A DNA stretch of 64,000 bases from Lactifluus volemus. Its lineage: Eukaryota; Basidiomycota; Agaricomycetes; Russulales; Russulaceae. Position 1 is the stretch's first letter, and each line of letters opens with the position of its first letter. The position numbers and the translations under genes were made by a program. The DNA lies in the NCBI GenBank assembly GCA_022376515.1, contig WTXI01000098.1, forward strand, positions 1 to 64,000, written 5' to 3'. Shown here one piece after another: positions 44,320-57,358 of this stretch. Below the pieces are notes generated by a model. It had not been told where the DNA came from, searched no databases, and saw only the letters and a program-made list of their open reading frames with translations.

Positions 44320-47300
44320 ATAGCGTCGGTTGCAGTTAGGTTTTTTATTTCAAAGTCCCTAAGCTCACGAGACTGTCTGTACCTGTTACTATTACTACAG
44401 TGTGGTGGCTGACCTGTTTATATATCACTCACCAAGGAGTATCTGCGTGATTGTCTGGAGCGCTTTCAGAGTTTGCTCGCGCTTCCCCACCTTTTCTGCA
44501 AGCCACCATGAACTACACCTCTAGGGGCTGCCCCTCTCAAAGCTCCGTAGCACGTTCCCCATCTCTGGAGCTGCCGCAGTTGAGGTTACCGCCAAGTCGT
44601 TGGAATCACTGCGTCCGCATCCAACTGCAAATGGACCTTCTGAGGAGGGCGGCAGCAGGGACTCTTTAGCCAAGGAGATGTCTCATGTGGTGGAACCCGA
44701 GCAGGTCTGCGACCCAGAAAAGTCAGTTGGACCCATCACGTTATATTTGGTTGTGGTTCCGATGTAGCTCAAACTCCACATCTCCCCTCTCACACCAAGC
44801 CCACCCGCCTCCGAGTCAGCGCCAATAACCCTCGCCCCAAACCGAATCAACATGCTGATGGCGTCACGCATCACGATTTTCTCACACTGAGAGGACGCAT
44901 GACACGTATATCGATTCCCTGAAAAGCAGAGGTGTACGTTATGCACGCACATCGCGCGCCAAGTGCGAGGAACACCGGCGGCGGCGGTGGTGGTGGTGGA
45001 GGCATTTAAACACAAATCTAACAAACCCGATGACGACAACGACGACACGGACGAAGCATGTCGATCACGGTGATGATGATGATGCCAGCGACCACCTTGA
45101 CAGTCCTCCGAGGTACCGGCGGCCTCGCTCCTCGTCGCACCACCTGTTGGATGATGATGCGCGGTGTAGTTCAATTTATACGCCGGATATCCAGGCAGCC
45201 AAAACTGCACAGGCGGTAGTAGAGGCACGGGAGGTACAACTTTCGAAGGACGACGACCACCGTCCTCCCCGTATTCACGCTCGCCGATATCGGCGTCGGA
45301 TGCTATCGTCGGAATTGACGTCAGTTTCAACAACGGGTCGTTCAGGGCCACGGGGAATAATAGATACAGGCTCGGGCGACGCTGCACATGAAGGGTTTTT
45401 TCCGTTGGACAAGATTGATGCAGCGCCACCTTGTATGCAGAACGGCCGCCAGGATCGCTTGCGTGCAGGTCCCTCAGTTGGCTTTAGCACCGTAACGGAC
45501 AGCAGCAGTGTGGGCACGACTTGTCGTGGCTGCTGTGACAGTTACCTTGAAAGGGAGATTGCTCGGGTGATAGCACGATGGATGCGCCGGGTGTGGTGAG
45601 CCTGCCGGGTGAACCAGATAGATTAGACGAGACGGCAACGTCCTCAAGAGGGGGCGAGGCCCAAAACACACTATCGGCATGCCCATCAATAAGCCACTTG
45701 CCAAGCATTTCTTGTGCCCAGCCCATCTCGCGCTCGACCTCCTCCCGTCCTTCCCCGTCTTTCCTTCTCCCCCTCCAGCATTTCCTTGAGCTTCTCCAAA
45801 CACTCTTCACGTTTGTTGGCACTCCACGCCTTAGGTGGGTTCACCTCGGGGCCATCCAGAGAAATGTTCACTTCGAAGAGCTGGCGTCCCGTGCGTCCGA
45901 GCTTGAGGTATCCTTTCTGTGCCCAATCCCGTATGTCTGACTCATCCGAGTCGAGCAACAGAGCGAGGCGCCCTGCGCATGGCTCGCCCGCAGTCAGCTC
46001 GGGGAGGTGGGATGTTTTTGGGCCGGGTAGTCCCATCTGAGGTGTGAAAGGGTCGCTCGCATCCGGTCTCGTTTATTTCTCAAGAGCATCGGGATAGGAA
46101 ATGCGGAGATGATAGGCAGCAAGGAAGGTAGAGTGAGGTTCGAGTCGGAGTGCGGGGAGTACGTTGGTGTGGCCATGAATTTGCTGGGGAGGTCGATCTG
46201 TTACATGGGACAAGTAAGGAGTGGGGAGATCACGGGAGGAGTGTCCCTACAGCATTGCTCGCCTATGTCAGGAGGGTCATAATGTATTCCTAAGTGGAGA
46301 TGCTGCAACGCAACGGAGGGTGCCGTATGGTTGTCCGGAATTGGCAGCACTTGAACGGCGAGTGGAGGTTTGGATGCGGGAGGAATTAGTGCGGGAAGAT
46401 GAAACGATGGAGGATGATATCAAGGAGGACAATGTGACAGATGATTCACTGCTATAAGTGAAGTCACTGCCTCCGATAGTGGCCGTCCTCCACCGATCGA
46501 CATCACTATAAGAAATCCCGGACTTGTTCCCTGGACTACGCTTGGGATAGGGTACAACAACGCCATCATATCTAGAAGGATAGGCACACACCTGGGCGTG
46601 ACGCTGCGCTTCCTTTGGAGAGATGGTCTTGGTCTCTTTTCTCTGTTTTGAGAGGGCAAAGGGCTTCTTCGAAGAGTATGAGAAGATTTGAATAAGCCAA
46701 ACTCAAAGACGGGGCTGAAGTCTAACTTGCTGCTGTGACTAAGAGATGTTAGATTAGAAACACTTACCATTCGGTATATTGAGCCCTCTCCAATGTTCCT
46801 TGTGAACCACATGCCCCATCGGGTGATTATTGGCCCGAAGGAAAAGGCACATGCGTACTTGACGTTGAACGTAGTTTGCTGGAGTAGTTGGATATGTGAA
46901 AAAGCTCGGGCGGGTGCTGCACCGGTACGTAATGGCATATATGAGAGGAGTGTGGCCAGGAACACCGCAGACCCGATGAAAGCGACATGGTACGGGTATC
47001 GGGCAGCGGCGTATGTAGAGGATGTAAGATTAGCGCGTCCTCGGCCCGGCAAAAAAAATGTGAGCCGGTCGAAGCCCAAAGCCCTTGCATGTCGTGCAAC
47101 CGGAGGGGGTCAGTTTTAAGATGGACAGGCATGTGCTCGAATGGCAGAAGTGGAAGATGCACATTGGTGGATTACTCGTAACAGTTTCCTAACGATCTAC
47201 ATCCGCTGTTTTGTGCCTCTGAATGGTGCCCATGAATGTTGACTTCAGCCACCGTGAAAGAATTGCGCTCTTGGCGATCACATGGAGTCTTGTGCCCGTT

Positions 47301-47877
47301 ATTTTACTGTTTCTCGCTCACAGTAATGGTGGTGCCCTATGGCGCACCCGAGTATCCTCATCCGCAAATATTTAATAGGTGCACTGAGATGACCAGTGGA
47401 AGGACCAGAGAAAGAAGCTGATATAGACAAAATGACGCTCAATTAGAGTATAAAATTCTACTGCGATCTTACTCTACCCGCCTCCCACCGTCATATAATG
47501 CACCTCTCACCTCGCATCCGTGGCAGTTGTACCAGTGTGGCGGAGAGCGGTACGTGAGTCCCACTCTCCACCGTTCCTTGTATTTATCCGAGATAAAAGA
47601 GGTTCAAAAGGGTCCGAGAAAACAAATCTATTGCGAAATGAGGAGTGTACTCTCGGAAAACATCGAATGGTCGGGCATCTGAGGAAGGAAAAAAATGTTG
47701 CGTAAGCTTTTGATGGTTCCTGCAAGGCACGGCGAATATAGCCCGCCAGCCAGACCCCGTGAACCCCAGCCCGCCCCCGTTCTTCTTGCTCAGGCTGCCA
47801 ACACGATACGCAAGCCGCGACTGCCACAGCACCTACTCCCTCTCCACGCTCACGCTCTCCACGCTTCTCCCCGCTAC
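44320..47877. other. Spacer of unit C
   Basis: Homologous to the spacer of unit A along its length. Carries the minus-strand coiled-coil frame (45,686-46,036) shifted by an extra G, a minus frame at 44,683-45,429 matching the Pro/His-rich frame of unit A but with frame changes, and a plus frame at 46,221-46,457 (VFLSGDAATQRRVP). No recognised gene. Confidence 0.5.
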
Positions 47878-47884
47878 CACACTC

Positions 47885-48544
47885 GTCGATAAGACAACTC
47901 GAACGGAAGTACCCTACCTGTATTGGGAAGCAGTGTAAAGTTCAATTTCGAACCTAGCTCGCTCGTCTGGCCATAACTGAATGTTCCTCCTTAGCGTGAA
48001 TCCTCACGTCATAATTCCTGATGTCTCTCGTGCCTCCACTCCTGTAGGCAACGCGGAGACATTCGATCGTGACTCCGGGAAACTCGATCTTTCTCCCCAT
48101 AGGCAAAGTTCCGGGCTACTTAGATGCGGCCCTCAAAGCCCTCACCTTGCACACGGAAGCGCGCACCTCGTTCATCACGTCCGTATCTATTCTCCTCACT
48201 TCGAAGACAATGTATCAACGTGGCATATTCGGTGACTGTTCAGATATTGGCTACCGGATCTGCTAAAGCACGAGTACGTCGCGCTCCGGTTCCTCCCACA
48301 GGAATCTTACGAGCAAGCTGCGCCGATGGTCGTCTCTCCCACGCCTGACGTGGTCACACACGTGTTCATGCTCTTCTGTGGTGTAGCCTCCGCCGACGTT
48401 GAATTTTGGCAATCGGGGAGCGCACTTACGTCCGCGGTAGACGATACAATATCCTGTAAGGAGGTTGTCGGGGTCGACACAGCGTGTGGGCATGATGTGA
48501 GGTTGTTCCGTGTGCTGGAGTGGGGTCGAATTGAGATCGAGTGA
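47885..48544 (+). pseudogene. Conserved basidiomycete protein, broken copy (unit D)
   Basis: Truncated at the junction like B and C. Its own lesion is a 16-nt deletion near 48,068 (TTCGATC directly joined to GTGACTCCGGG). The acceptor and the exon with YWLPDLLKHEYVALRFLPQESYEQAAP are preserved (48,240-48,330), and the C terminus ends at 48,544. Confidence 0.55.
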
Positions 48545-48856
48545 GGGCGATGCCGTTTGCGGGAGTGATGATAGATGGGTAATATATTGATACGCAAGGG
48601 CTTTTATTTTTGCTGTCGTCAGTGCCCATGATTTTTGGTAACATGAGACGACACCGACAATGACATTTTGTGAATCTGCGCATAAAGCTGGCGGGCCTAG
48701 CCCGTTCATGTTGTGTGCTGTTTGTTCTCAGCGCGCTAAAGCGAAACGTGGTACAGTATCTCATATCCATCTCATCTCTCCTACCCTACTCTTCGCTTCC
48801 TTCATACCTATATTTCAGTCTTCGAAGCACATTTCAATACCTAAGAACATACCCAG

Positions 48857-51800
48857 ATGATCCAAAATTCGTATGTCACAGTCTCTCACACCTTATCGCT
48901 CATTGTCCTTACCTGAGCTGAGCAGCCCAGGTCCTCAAAGCTCCGGAGTAGGCTCCATCAGTCGTGCCCATGTCAGCGAGACGCAACAAATCTCGCTTCC
49001 TCTCCAAGTGACCAGTACGTATCTTTATCATCCCACTCCAACAGATACTACATTTTGTTTCGTTAGTCCTAAAAGCGCACAATCTTCCCCGTCTCAAGAC
49101 CCTACTTGGAAGAAAGAGACGATTCTATGCTACTGTGAACCATGGGGAGAGAACATGGCAGACACAAGCTGTGCGGAGCGTGGGTCAACGTGTGGAATGG
49201 AACGAGAACGTCGACGCTTTGTGAGTCTTGTCATGTTTGTGTTCCTACGGATAGCTGAGTCTCCTGCAGCACTGTACAACCATCCTCCAGTATCACCATA
49301 TCTCTTTATGTGAAGAAGACTGTGGGGACGGACGTCGTTATCGGAAGGCAGGAGATTACCTGTGAACCCCGAAATGGTTCGCCTATTTCTCAGAATTCTT
49401 AGTGATCTTTCTGGCTGAACATCCTACACGAAGAACTTGGCATTGTCCTCGGCCCTGCTGGTGCACATGCTGGACATAATACACCGGAGCCAGCCACAGT
49501 ATTCCTAACAATTGCGGTGTCAGCAAACACAAGTTCCTCTCCGACTGGGGTAGTCAATACCCCGAACCCTACAACGGCGGATCCGGCTAGCCCTGTTACT
49601 ACGCGTCCTAATGTCCTTCCCATTAAGAGGGATATCACTGGACTGCCAACAGCAGGAGGCCCGACGGTGGAGTCACGTGACAGAATCCGTCATGCTCAGG
49701 ATGCTCTGGACAACATTGACACAATGGAGACGTGGAAAAATGCTGTGAATGCTGTGAAATGGGTAATGGGCGCTGTCAGTAAAATTGCAGAAGTATGCCC
49801 AGTATCGTTTTTGTTAATCCGTCCTGAGCTAACTTCCGCTGCTCAGCTGAACCCTTATGCAACACTAGCATGGAACATGCTCTCAAAGATCCCCGAGGTG
49901 CGTCTTCTTATCTTGTCCCAGGACGACATCTCACTCTTTCTTATTCACCTTGCCGCCAGGTTTTGCTACAGCAAGTTCAGCGTGACGATAATGTTCAAAC
50001 ACTACTTGAGGCGATAGTCAATGCATTTGAATTCGCCAAAGAGGCCGACCCGTTACGAGACATTAGGCCGGAGTCTATGCAAGCAAAGATCCTAGAGGAC
50101 ATGTTGAGATGCGTCACCGAATGTGCCGAATTTATCACATCCTATGCGGCGGATGTTAAAGTTGGTACGTCGTCTTAGTCTCGCTTGTTGGTCATTATAA
50201 ACGTGTGATGATTACAGGAAAACGGGTTTTGAAGAATATCGTCGGCCCAGTTGATGATAAAATTGAACAGCACCGCTCGAATCTCGTCCGATTGCGAGAA
50301 AGTTTCCTCGCCCAGGCTACTGTCATCACCGAGGTTACTGTGATAGAGGCTGGTGCGTAATTGTTATAGCCACACAGTCGTTGGATGATCTATCTCACAA
50401 GAGGAACACAGAGCTCAATGCGACGATCAGAGAATTGCCATATAAAGGAGGCTGGCGATACGGAGATGAGATGCGCTGTATTCCAGGCACACGCGAAGAC
50501 TTCCTGGACCATATTGCAAAATGGATCGAGAATCCGGAATCAAATCGTGGGCTCGTCCTCTTTGGCCAGGCTGGCACGGGAAAGTCTTCGATAGCATATG
50601 AAATTGCCCATCGTTTCGATGACAAATATCTCGGCTGTTACTTCGCCTTTCTGAGGAAAGAGCAGTCGAGAGACGAGGCTTATCAGCTGTTCACGACAAT
50701 TGCACGGGATCTCTCCGATCGTAATCTTGCGTTCAAGCACGCCCTCGGGAAGGTTGTCAAGGATAAATCTTCCCTTCGCAATACCCGAAATTATCGAAAA
50801 CTTTTCGAATCTCTCCTCGTTGAACCGCTGAGGGACCTGTCGCTTCCTCTCCCGGTTCTTATCGTCATCGACGCATTGGATGAAAGTGGAGATGCAGTCG
50901 GACAAACTGGATTACACACCTTTCTTGCCGAACACCTTGCCGACCTCCCACGAGAATTCCGCATATTGATCACGTCAAGGCTGGAGGGTGATATCGAGCC
51001 TGCATTCACAGGAGCATTGTCTGTCGACACGCTCTACATGGATGACAGTGAACTGGCCGCCAAGACGGAGCAAGATATTCTGTTGTATCTTGAGAAGAAT
51101 CTGCCTCGGGACGTGTTCAAGGAGCATGGTGCTGAACTAGCAAATGCAGCAGAGGGCCTGTTCCAGTGGGCAGCTGCTGCATCCGGATTCATAAATGGCC
51201 CTCCTGCCAGTTTTGGCTTCAGCAAGAGAAAGTGTGTTCAGCGCCTGTTAGGACACTCTCGAGATGACAGTGGAGAAGATCCGTTGGACAAATTATACAA
51301 AGAAATTCTCGAGGGGTACTTCGAACCTCAAGAAGCTCAAATCCTATTTCGTTCCGTCATGGGACAGCTTCTTGCTGCAACCGAACCGCTCTCGATAGAT
51401 TCCTTAATCACCTTGCGTCGACATGCCCCCATCGATGACCCCGAAGATTCTGATCCTGTTCTTGAAATGCTCCGTCACCTTGGCTCACTGCTGAGTCACG
51501 TGACTTCATCCGATCACACGCGTCCCATCGTTCCTCTCCATACATCATTCCGTGACTTTCTGACGAGCAAGAAGAATCACATGTTTTATGTGGACCTTGA
51601 TGGTGCACATCGTGAATTGGCACATTCCTGCGTTAGCTTGATGCTCGTGAAGCTGAAGTTTAACATTTGCGAGCTCGAGTCATCATACCTTGCGAACAGC
51701 GATGTCGTAGACCTTCACTCTCGAATTTGCAAACACATTCCACCTGCCCTATCGTATGCCTGCATTTTCTGGGACAATCACTTAGGACATGTTGATTTCG

Positions 51801-54339
51801 AGCAAGACCTCTTGGAGAAACTTGGATCCCTGTTCGAGACAAAGTTTCTGTTTTGGCTTGAAGTGCTTAGCATCAAGTGCAAAGTGAGGGTTGCTCTTCC
51901 AGCATTGTCTTCTCTGACGACATGGCTACGGTCTGGCAAGAGTAAGGCATGTACATCCCATACTTGAATTTGACATGTACTGATGATCGCATCATGATAC
52001 AATTACAACAGCCGTCTGAAACTGCGGAACATTTGGTGGCAATTGTGAATGATGGGTCCGCATTTGTGCGGTACTTTGGGATGCCTATTGCAAGGAGCGC
52101 ACCGCATATCTATATTTCTGCCCTGCCTTTCGCACCGTCCTCTTCCCTCATCGTCAAGCATTACCTTCATCTATTCCCTCGTACGCTGTGCTTGGGACGC
52201 GGGCAGTTGTCTCATTGGCCTGCGTTGGAAATGACGATTCAGGTACATGAAGGATCAATCGACTCTGTTGCGTTCTCACCAGATGGGCACCGCATTGCCT
52301 CAGGCTCACGGGATTTCACGATTCGGGTGTGGGATTCCACAACCGGGGAGCTTGTAGCAGGCCCGTTTACTGGACACACTGGCACCGTCGATTCGGTTGC
52401 ATTCTCTCCTGGAGGGCAGCACATCGCCTCGGGCTCGAGGGATGGTACGATTCGGGTGTGGGATGCTGCAACAGGAGAGACCTTCGCAGGCCCGTTTACT
52501 CGTCACACCGGTGAGGTCTATTCTGTGGCATATTCGCCAGATGGGGAGCGCATCGTCTCGGCCTCGCAAGATGGCACCATTTGCGTCTGGGATGTTGCAA
52601 AAGGAGCCGTCGTGGCAGGGCCGTTTACTGGACACACTAGATGGGCCCGTTGTGTTGCATTCTCGCCGGACGGGAAGCGCATCGTCTCATCCTCGGGAGA
52701 TCGCACGATTCGGGTGTGGGATGCCGCTACAGGAGAGATTGTAGCAGGCCCGTTTACTAGACACACGGATGAAGTCCGCGTGGTTGCATTTTCACCAAAC
52801 GGACAGCTCATCGCCTCGGCCTCGAAAGATTGCATGATTCACGTATGGGACGCTGCAACAGGAGAAGTCACAGTGGGGCCATTTATTGGACACACCGATC
52901 AGGTCAACTCTGTTGCTTTCTCACGAGATGGCCTGCTCATTGCCTCGGCCTCATCGGATTGTACGATTCGTGTGTGGGATTCCTCGACAGGAATCATTGT
53001 AGCAGGACCATTTATTGGACACACCGATCCGGTCAATTCTGTTGCATTCTCCCCCGACGGGCAACGCGTCACATCGGCCTCGTTCGATCGCACAGTTCGT
53101 GTGTGGGGCGCCACAGCAGATGTAGTAGTCGACCAGCTTCCTGGTCACACCGATTGGGTCTATGCTGTTGCATTCTCACCAGATGGCCAGCGCGTTGCGT
53201 CAGCCTCATTCGATCATACAATTTGTGTGTGGGATACCACAACAGGGCAGGTCGTGGCGGGCCCATTTACTGGACACACCGGTCGTGTTAATTCTGTTGC
53301 ATTCTCTCCAGATGGACAGCGAATTGCCTCAGCCTCGGCGGATCGCACGATTCGTGTGTCGGATGCCGTAACAGGAGAGATGGTAGTAGGCCCGTTTACT
53401 GGACACACCGATGAGATCAATTCTGTTGCATTCTCGCCAGACGGGCGGCGTATTGCCTCAGCTTCGCATGACGAAACCATTCACATCTGGGATGCCGCCA
53501 CAGGAGTGGTCGTTGTCGGCCCATTTTCTGGACACACCGATCGAGTTTTTTCCATTGCCTTCTCGCCGGACGGGACGCGCATCGTATCGGACTTTGGAGA
53601 TTGCATGATTCGTGTGTGGGATGCTGAAAATGGAGAGGCCATAGGAGACCCCTTTACTGGACACACTCAGCTGGTCAGATCTGCTGCGTTTTCTCCAGAT
53701 GGGAAGCACATCGCTTCGGCCTCGGCAGATTGCACCATTCGCATATGGGATGCCGCAACAGGAGAGGCCATAGTAGCACCCTTCACTGGACATACAGACG
53801 AGGTCGGCTCTGTTGTGTTCTCGCCCGATGGACAACGTATCGTCTCGGCCTCAGACGATCGCACGATTCGTGTGTGGAATTCCGTGACAGGAGAGGCTAT
53901 AGCATGCCCATTTACAGGACACACGGGTCGGGTGTTTTGTGTTGCATTCTCACCAGACGGGCGGTGGATTGCTTCGGCCTCGGAAGATAACACGATTCGC
54001 CTATGGGATGCTCCAACAGTAGCAAAGTCGCTTCCTGAATACACCGAATCGGTCGACGCTGTTAGAGTCTCGTCGGACATCCCTGCCTCACGGTATCGCA
54101 TGGTCAGTGCCAAAACCGAAAATATCGGGAAGGACGACATTACGAACAAGTTTTTAATTAATAATGGCGGATGGATGTGTGGGGAAAAGGGAGAACTTCT
54201 TATGTGGATTCCCCAGATTCACCGACCATATTTTCATAGGTCCAACACCATCTGGATTGCAGGCAGATACGAGACTTGGCTTGAACTGGAAAATTTTGTA
54301 CATGGATCAAATTGGACTACGGTATATCACAATGTCTAA
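48857..54339 (+). CDS. NLR-D: C2-NACHT-WD40 STAND protein, GC splice donor (1,659 aa)
   Basis: Exons 48857-48870, 48923-49014, 49067-49220, 49270-49376, 49434-49792, 49847-49897, 49960-50164, 50218-50352, 50412-51946 and 52012-54339; total 4,980 nt, a multiple of three, with no internal stop. Same architecture as NLR-B: C2-like region, helical domain, NACHT (GQAGTGKS; VIDALDE), 14 WD40 repeats, tail GWMCGEKGELLMW. The intron between NACHT and WD40 exons (51,947-52,011) starts GCATGT where A, B and C have GTATGT. GC-AG introns can be spliced but usually less well. If retained, translation stops after K-A-C-T-S-H-T, giving a protein without WD40. One WD40 repeat has VSD for VWD (repeat 9). Spacer downstream holds LTR elements. 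Confidence 0.88.
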
Positions 54340-56492
54340 ATAGCGTCGGTTGCTGTTACGCTTTTTATTTCAAAGTCCCTAAGCTCACGAGACTGTACCT
54401 GTCACTATTACTACAGTGTGGTGGCTGACCTGTTTATATATCACTCACCAAGGGGTATCTGCGTGATTGTCTGGAACGCTTTCAGAGTTTGCTCGCGCTT
54501 CCCACCTTTTCTGCAAGCCACCATGAACTACACCTCTAGGGGCTGCCCTCTCAAAGCTCCGTAGCATGTTCCCCATCTCTGGAGCTGCCGCAGTTGAGGT
54601 TACCGCCAAGTCGTTGGAACCACTGCGTCCTCATCCAACTGCAAATGGGCCTTCTGAGGAGGGTGGCAGCGGACACTCTTTAGCCAGATGTCTCGTGGTG
54701 GAACCCGGGCAGGTCTGCGACCCAGAAAAGTCAGTTGGACCCATTTGCGTTATATTTGGTCGTGGTTCCGATGTAGCTCAAACTCCACGTCTCCCCTCTT
54801 GCCCGCCTCAGCGCCAATAACCCTCGCCCCAAACCGAATCAACATGCTGATGGCGTCACGCATCACGAGTTTCTCACACTGAGAGGACGCACGACACGTA
54901 TATCGATTCCCTAAACAGCAGGGGTGTACGGTATGCACACACATCGCGCGCCAAGTGTGAGGAACACCAGCGGCGGTGGTGGTGGAGGCATTAAACGCAA
55001 ATCTAACAAACCCGATGACGACAACGACGACACGGACGAAGCATGCTGATCATGGTGATGATGATAATGCCAGCGACCACCTTGACGGCCCTCCGAGGTA
55101 CCGGTGGCCTCGCATCCTCGTCGTACCACCTGTTATATGATGATGCGCGGTGTAGTTCAATTTGTACGCCAGGTATCCAGGCAGCCAAAACTGCACAGGC
55201 TGTAGTAGAGGCGTGGGAGGCACAACTTCCGTAGGACGGCCACCACCCTCCTCCCCGTATTCACGCTCGCCGATATCGGCGTCGGATTCCATCATCAGAG
55301 TTGACGTCGTTTTCAACAACGGTGGGGAATAATAGGTACCGGCTCGGGCGACGCTGCACGTGAAGGGTTTTTTTCCGTTGGATGAGACCGATGCAGCGCC
55401 ACCTTGTATACAGAACGGCCGCCAGGATCGCTTGCGTGCAGGTCCCTCAGTTGGCTTTAGCACCATAACAGATAGCAGCGGTGTGGGTAGCGGCGGTGTC
55501 ACGGCGCTGGCGCGAATTCCGGTGTCGGCCAGATGCTTGTGAAGGTGTGGGTGAGGTCAGCCTCGGAGAGTGAGCGCACGACTTGTCGTAACACCGAGAT
55601 TTGTGGTGGCTGCTGTGACAGTTATCTTGAAAGGGTGATTGATCGGGTGATAGCATGATGGATGCGCCGGGTGTCATGAGCCTGCCGGATGAACCAGATA
55701 GATTAGACGAGACGGCAACGTCCTCGGGAGGGGGCAAGGCCCAAAACTCGCTATCGACATGCCAATCAATCAGCCACTTGCAGAACATTTCTTGTGCCCA
55801 GCCCATCTCGCGCTCGACCTCCTCCCGTTCTTCCCCGTCTTTCCTTCTCCCCCTCCAGCCTTTCCTTGAGCTTCTCCAAACACTCTTCACGTTTCTTGGC
55901 ACTCCACTCCTTAGGTGGTGGGTTCACCTCGGGGCCATCCAGAGAAATGTTCACTTTGAAGAGCTGGCGTCCGGTGCGTCCGAGCTTGAGGTTATCCTTT
56001 CTGTGCCCAATCCCGTATGTCTGACTCATCCGCGTCGAGAAACAGAGCGAGGCGCCTTGCGCATGGCTCGCCCGCAGTCAGCTCGGGGAGGTGAAATGTT
56101 TTTGGGCCCGGGTAGTCCCATCCGAGGTGTGAAAGGGGTCGCTTGGATCTGGTGTCGTTGATTTCTCAAGGGCATCGGGACAGGAAATGCGGGGATGATA
56201 GACAGCAAGGAAGGAAGAGTGAGGTTCGAGTCGGAGTGCGGGGAGTACGTTGGTGTGGCCATGGATTTGCAGGGGAGGTCGATCTGTTGCATGGGACAAG
56301 TAAGGAATCAGTGAATGGGGAGATCATGGGAGGAGTGTCCCTACAGCAGTGCTCGCATATGTCGGGAGGGTCATAATGTATTCCTGAGTGGAGATGCTGC
56401 AACGCAACGGAGGGTGCCGTATGGTTGTCCGGAATTGGCAGCACTTGAACGGCGAGTGGAGGTTTGGATGCGGGAGGAATGAGTGCGGGAAG
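54340..56492. other. Spacer of unit D, part before insertions
   Basis: Matches units A and C. The minus-strand coiled-coil frame (about 55,690-56,029) carries the same extra G as unit C. B and D share small variants here that A and C lack (for example CGCGTCGAGAAACAGAGC near 56,028 and 33,980). No recognised gene. Confidence 0.5.
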
Positions 56493-56848
56493 TGTTGGGA
56501 GCGCAGCCTCGCAAGGCGCAAGTCGAGCGACGCTTTGTGGTCACACGTCACATGACGCGTGACACCGATACCCTACAGACTTTCCGCGTTCCGTACCAAG
56601 TCGTTTCTATTATCTCCTTATAGTTTAACCTACCTGAAATTTGACCTCAGTTGATTTTCCCTATATAGTGTAGACACCGTGTTCACATCACCTCAGTCTT
56701 TTCATTCATAGACTGAGGTTAGTCACTCTTTTATTCCTCCATTTCCTAGTAACTTACACTCTACTTAGACTTAGGGTTCTCACTCCAATAGGTAGAGCAA
56801 TACAGTCTTTTCATTCATAGACTGAGACTTAGGGTTCTCACTCCAATA
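56493..56848 (+). mobile_element. Solo LTR, 356 bp, with intron/spliced-copy structure
   Basis: Begins TGTTGGGAGC, ends CTCCAATA, flanked by the 5-bp duplication GGAAG (56,488-56,492; 56,849-56,853). TATATA at 56,662-56,667. Then exon1 56,694-56,717, a 51-nt GT-AG intron 56,718-56,768 and exon2 56,769-56,790, followed by an exact intron-less copy at 56,803-56,848 that ends the LTR. The end TA instead of CA is unusual. Related in design, not in sequence, to the Copia-1 LTR. Confidence 0.85.
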
Positions 56849-56893
56849 GGAAGATGAAACGATGGAGGGTGATATCAAAGAGGACTATGTGAT

Positions 56894-57358
56894 TGCTGGG
56901 AAATCTTAAATCGGAGGGGAGAAAGGCTGACAGCCGAGAACGGCATGCAGCGCGCAAGGACCCTGAGACGGGATGCACCAACACCTACGGCTCCCTGAGG
57001 GCCCGCCGGCGTGGATAACGTCTGCTCCCCGTTGGGGGTGGGCGCCCACAGCCGTCCATTTACTATATCATTCATCCTTCATAACAAACCCTCTTTTACC
57101 TTAGTGTAGTTGATCCACCTGACCACATGTCAGAGACCCACCTCGTGCACACTAAAATTGAGCAGCCGTCTTGGCACTAATTCTTATTCAAATCGTAGTA
57201 GACACTCTAGACTACATATATACCCAAACGCGAAACTAGGGGACGACACAACGTGTCCCAATTCTTTTTTCCCTCTCGTGTGGTCTCATTCCCTCGCTTG
57301 TTTCTGCTCCCGCGCACGCGTCTGTTTGTGCGGTCCCCACTTTTCGTTCTCAACTCCA
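56894..57358 (+). repeat. 5' LTR of Copia-2
   Basis: 465 bp; nine of the eleven LTR differences are TG or CA here against CG in the 3' copy. No exon duplication of the Copia-1 kind seen. Confidence 0.95.

Larger units (their letters stand above)
36024..47884 (+). repeat. Tandem array unit C
   Basis: Junction CACACTC at 36,024-36,030; next junction at 47,878. Contains one hAT insertion. The remainder has the common unit order. Confidence 0.85.

Noticed and set aside
47981..48235. Open frame starting MFLLSVNPH in each unit as an independent small gene
   Set aside because: It starts within an intron and continues into the second exon of the conserved gene fragment; the start is accidental.
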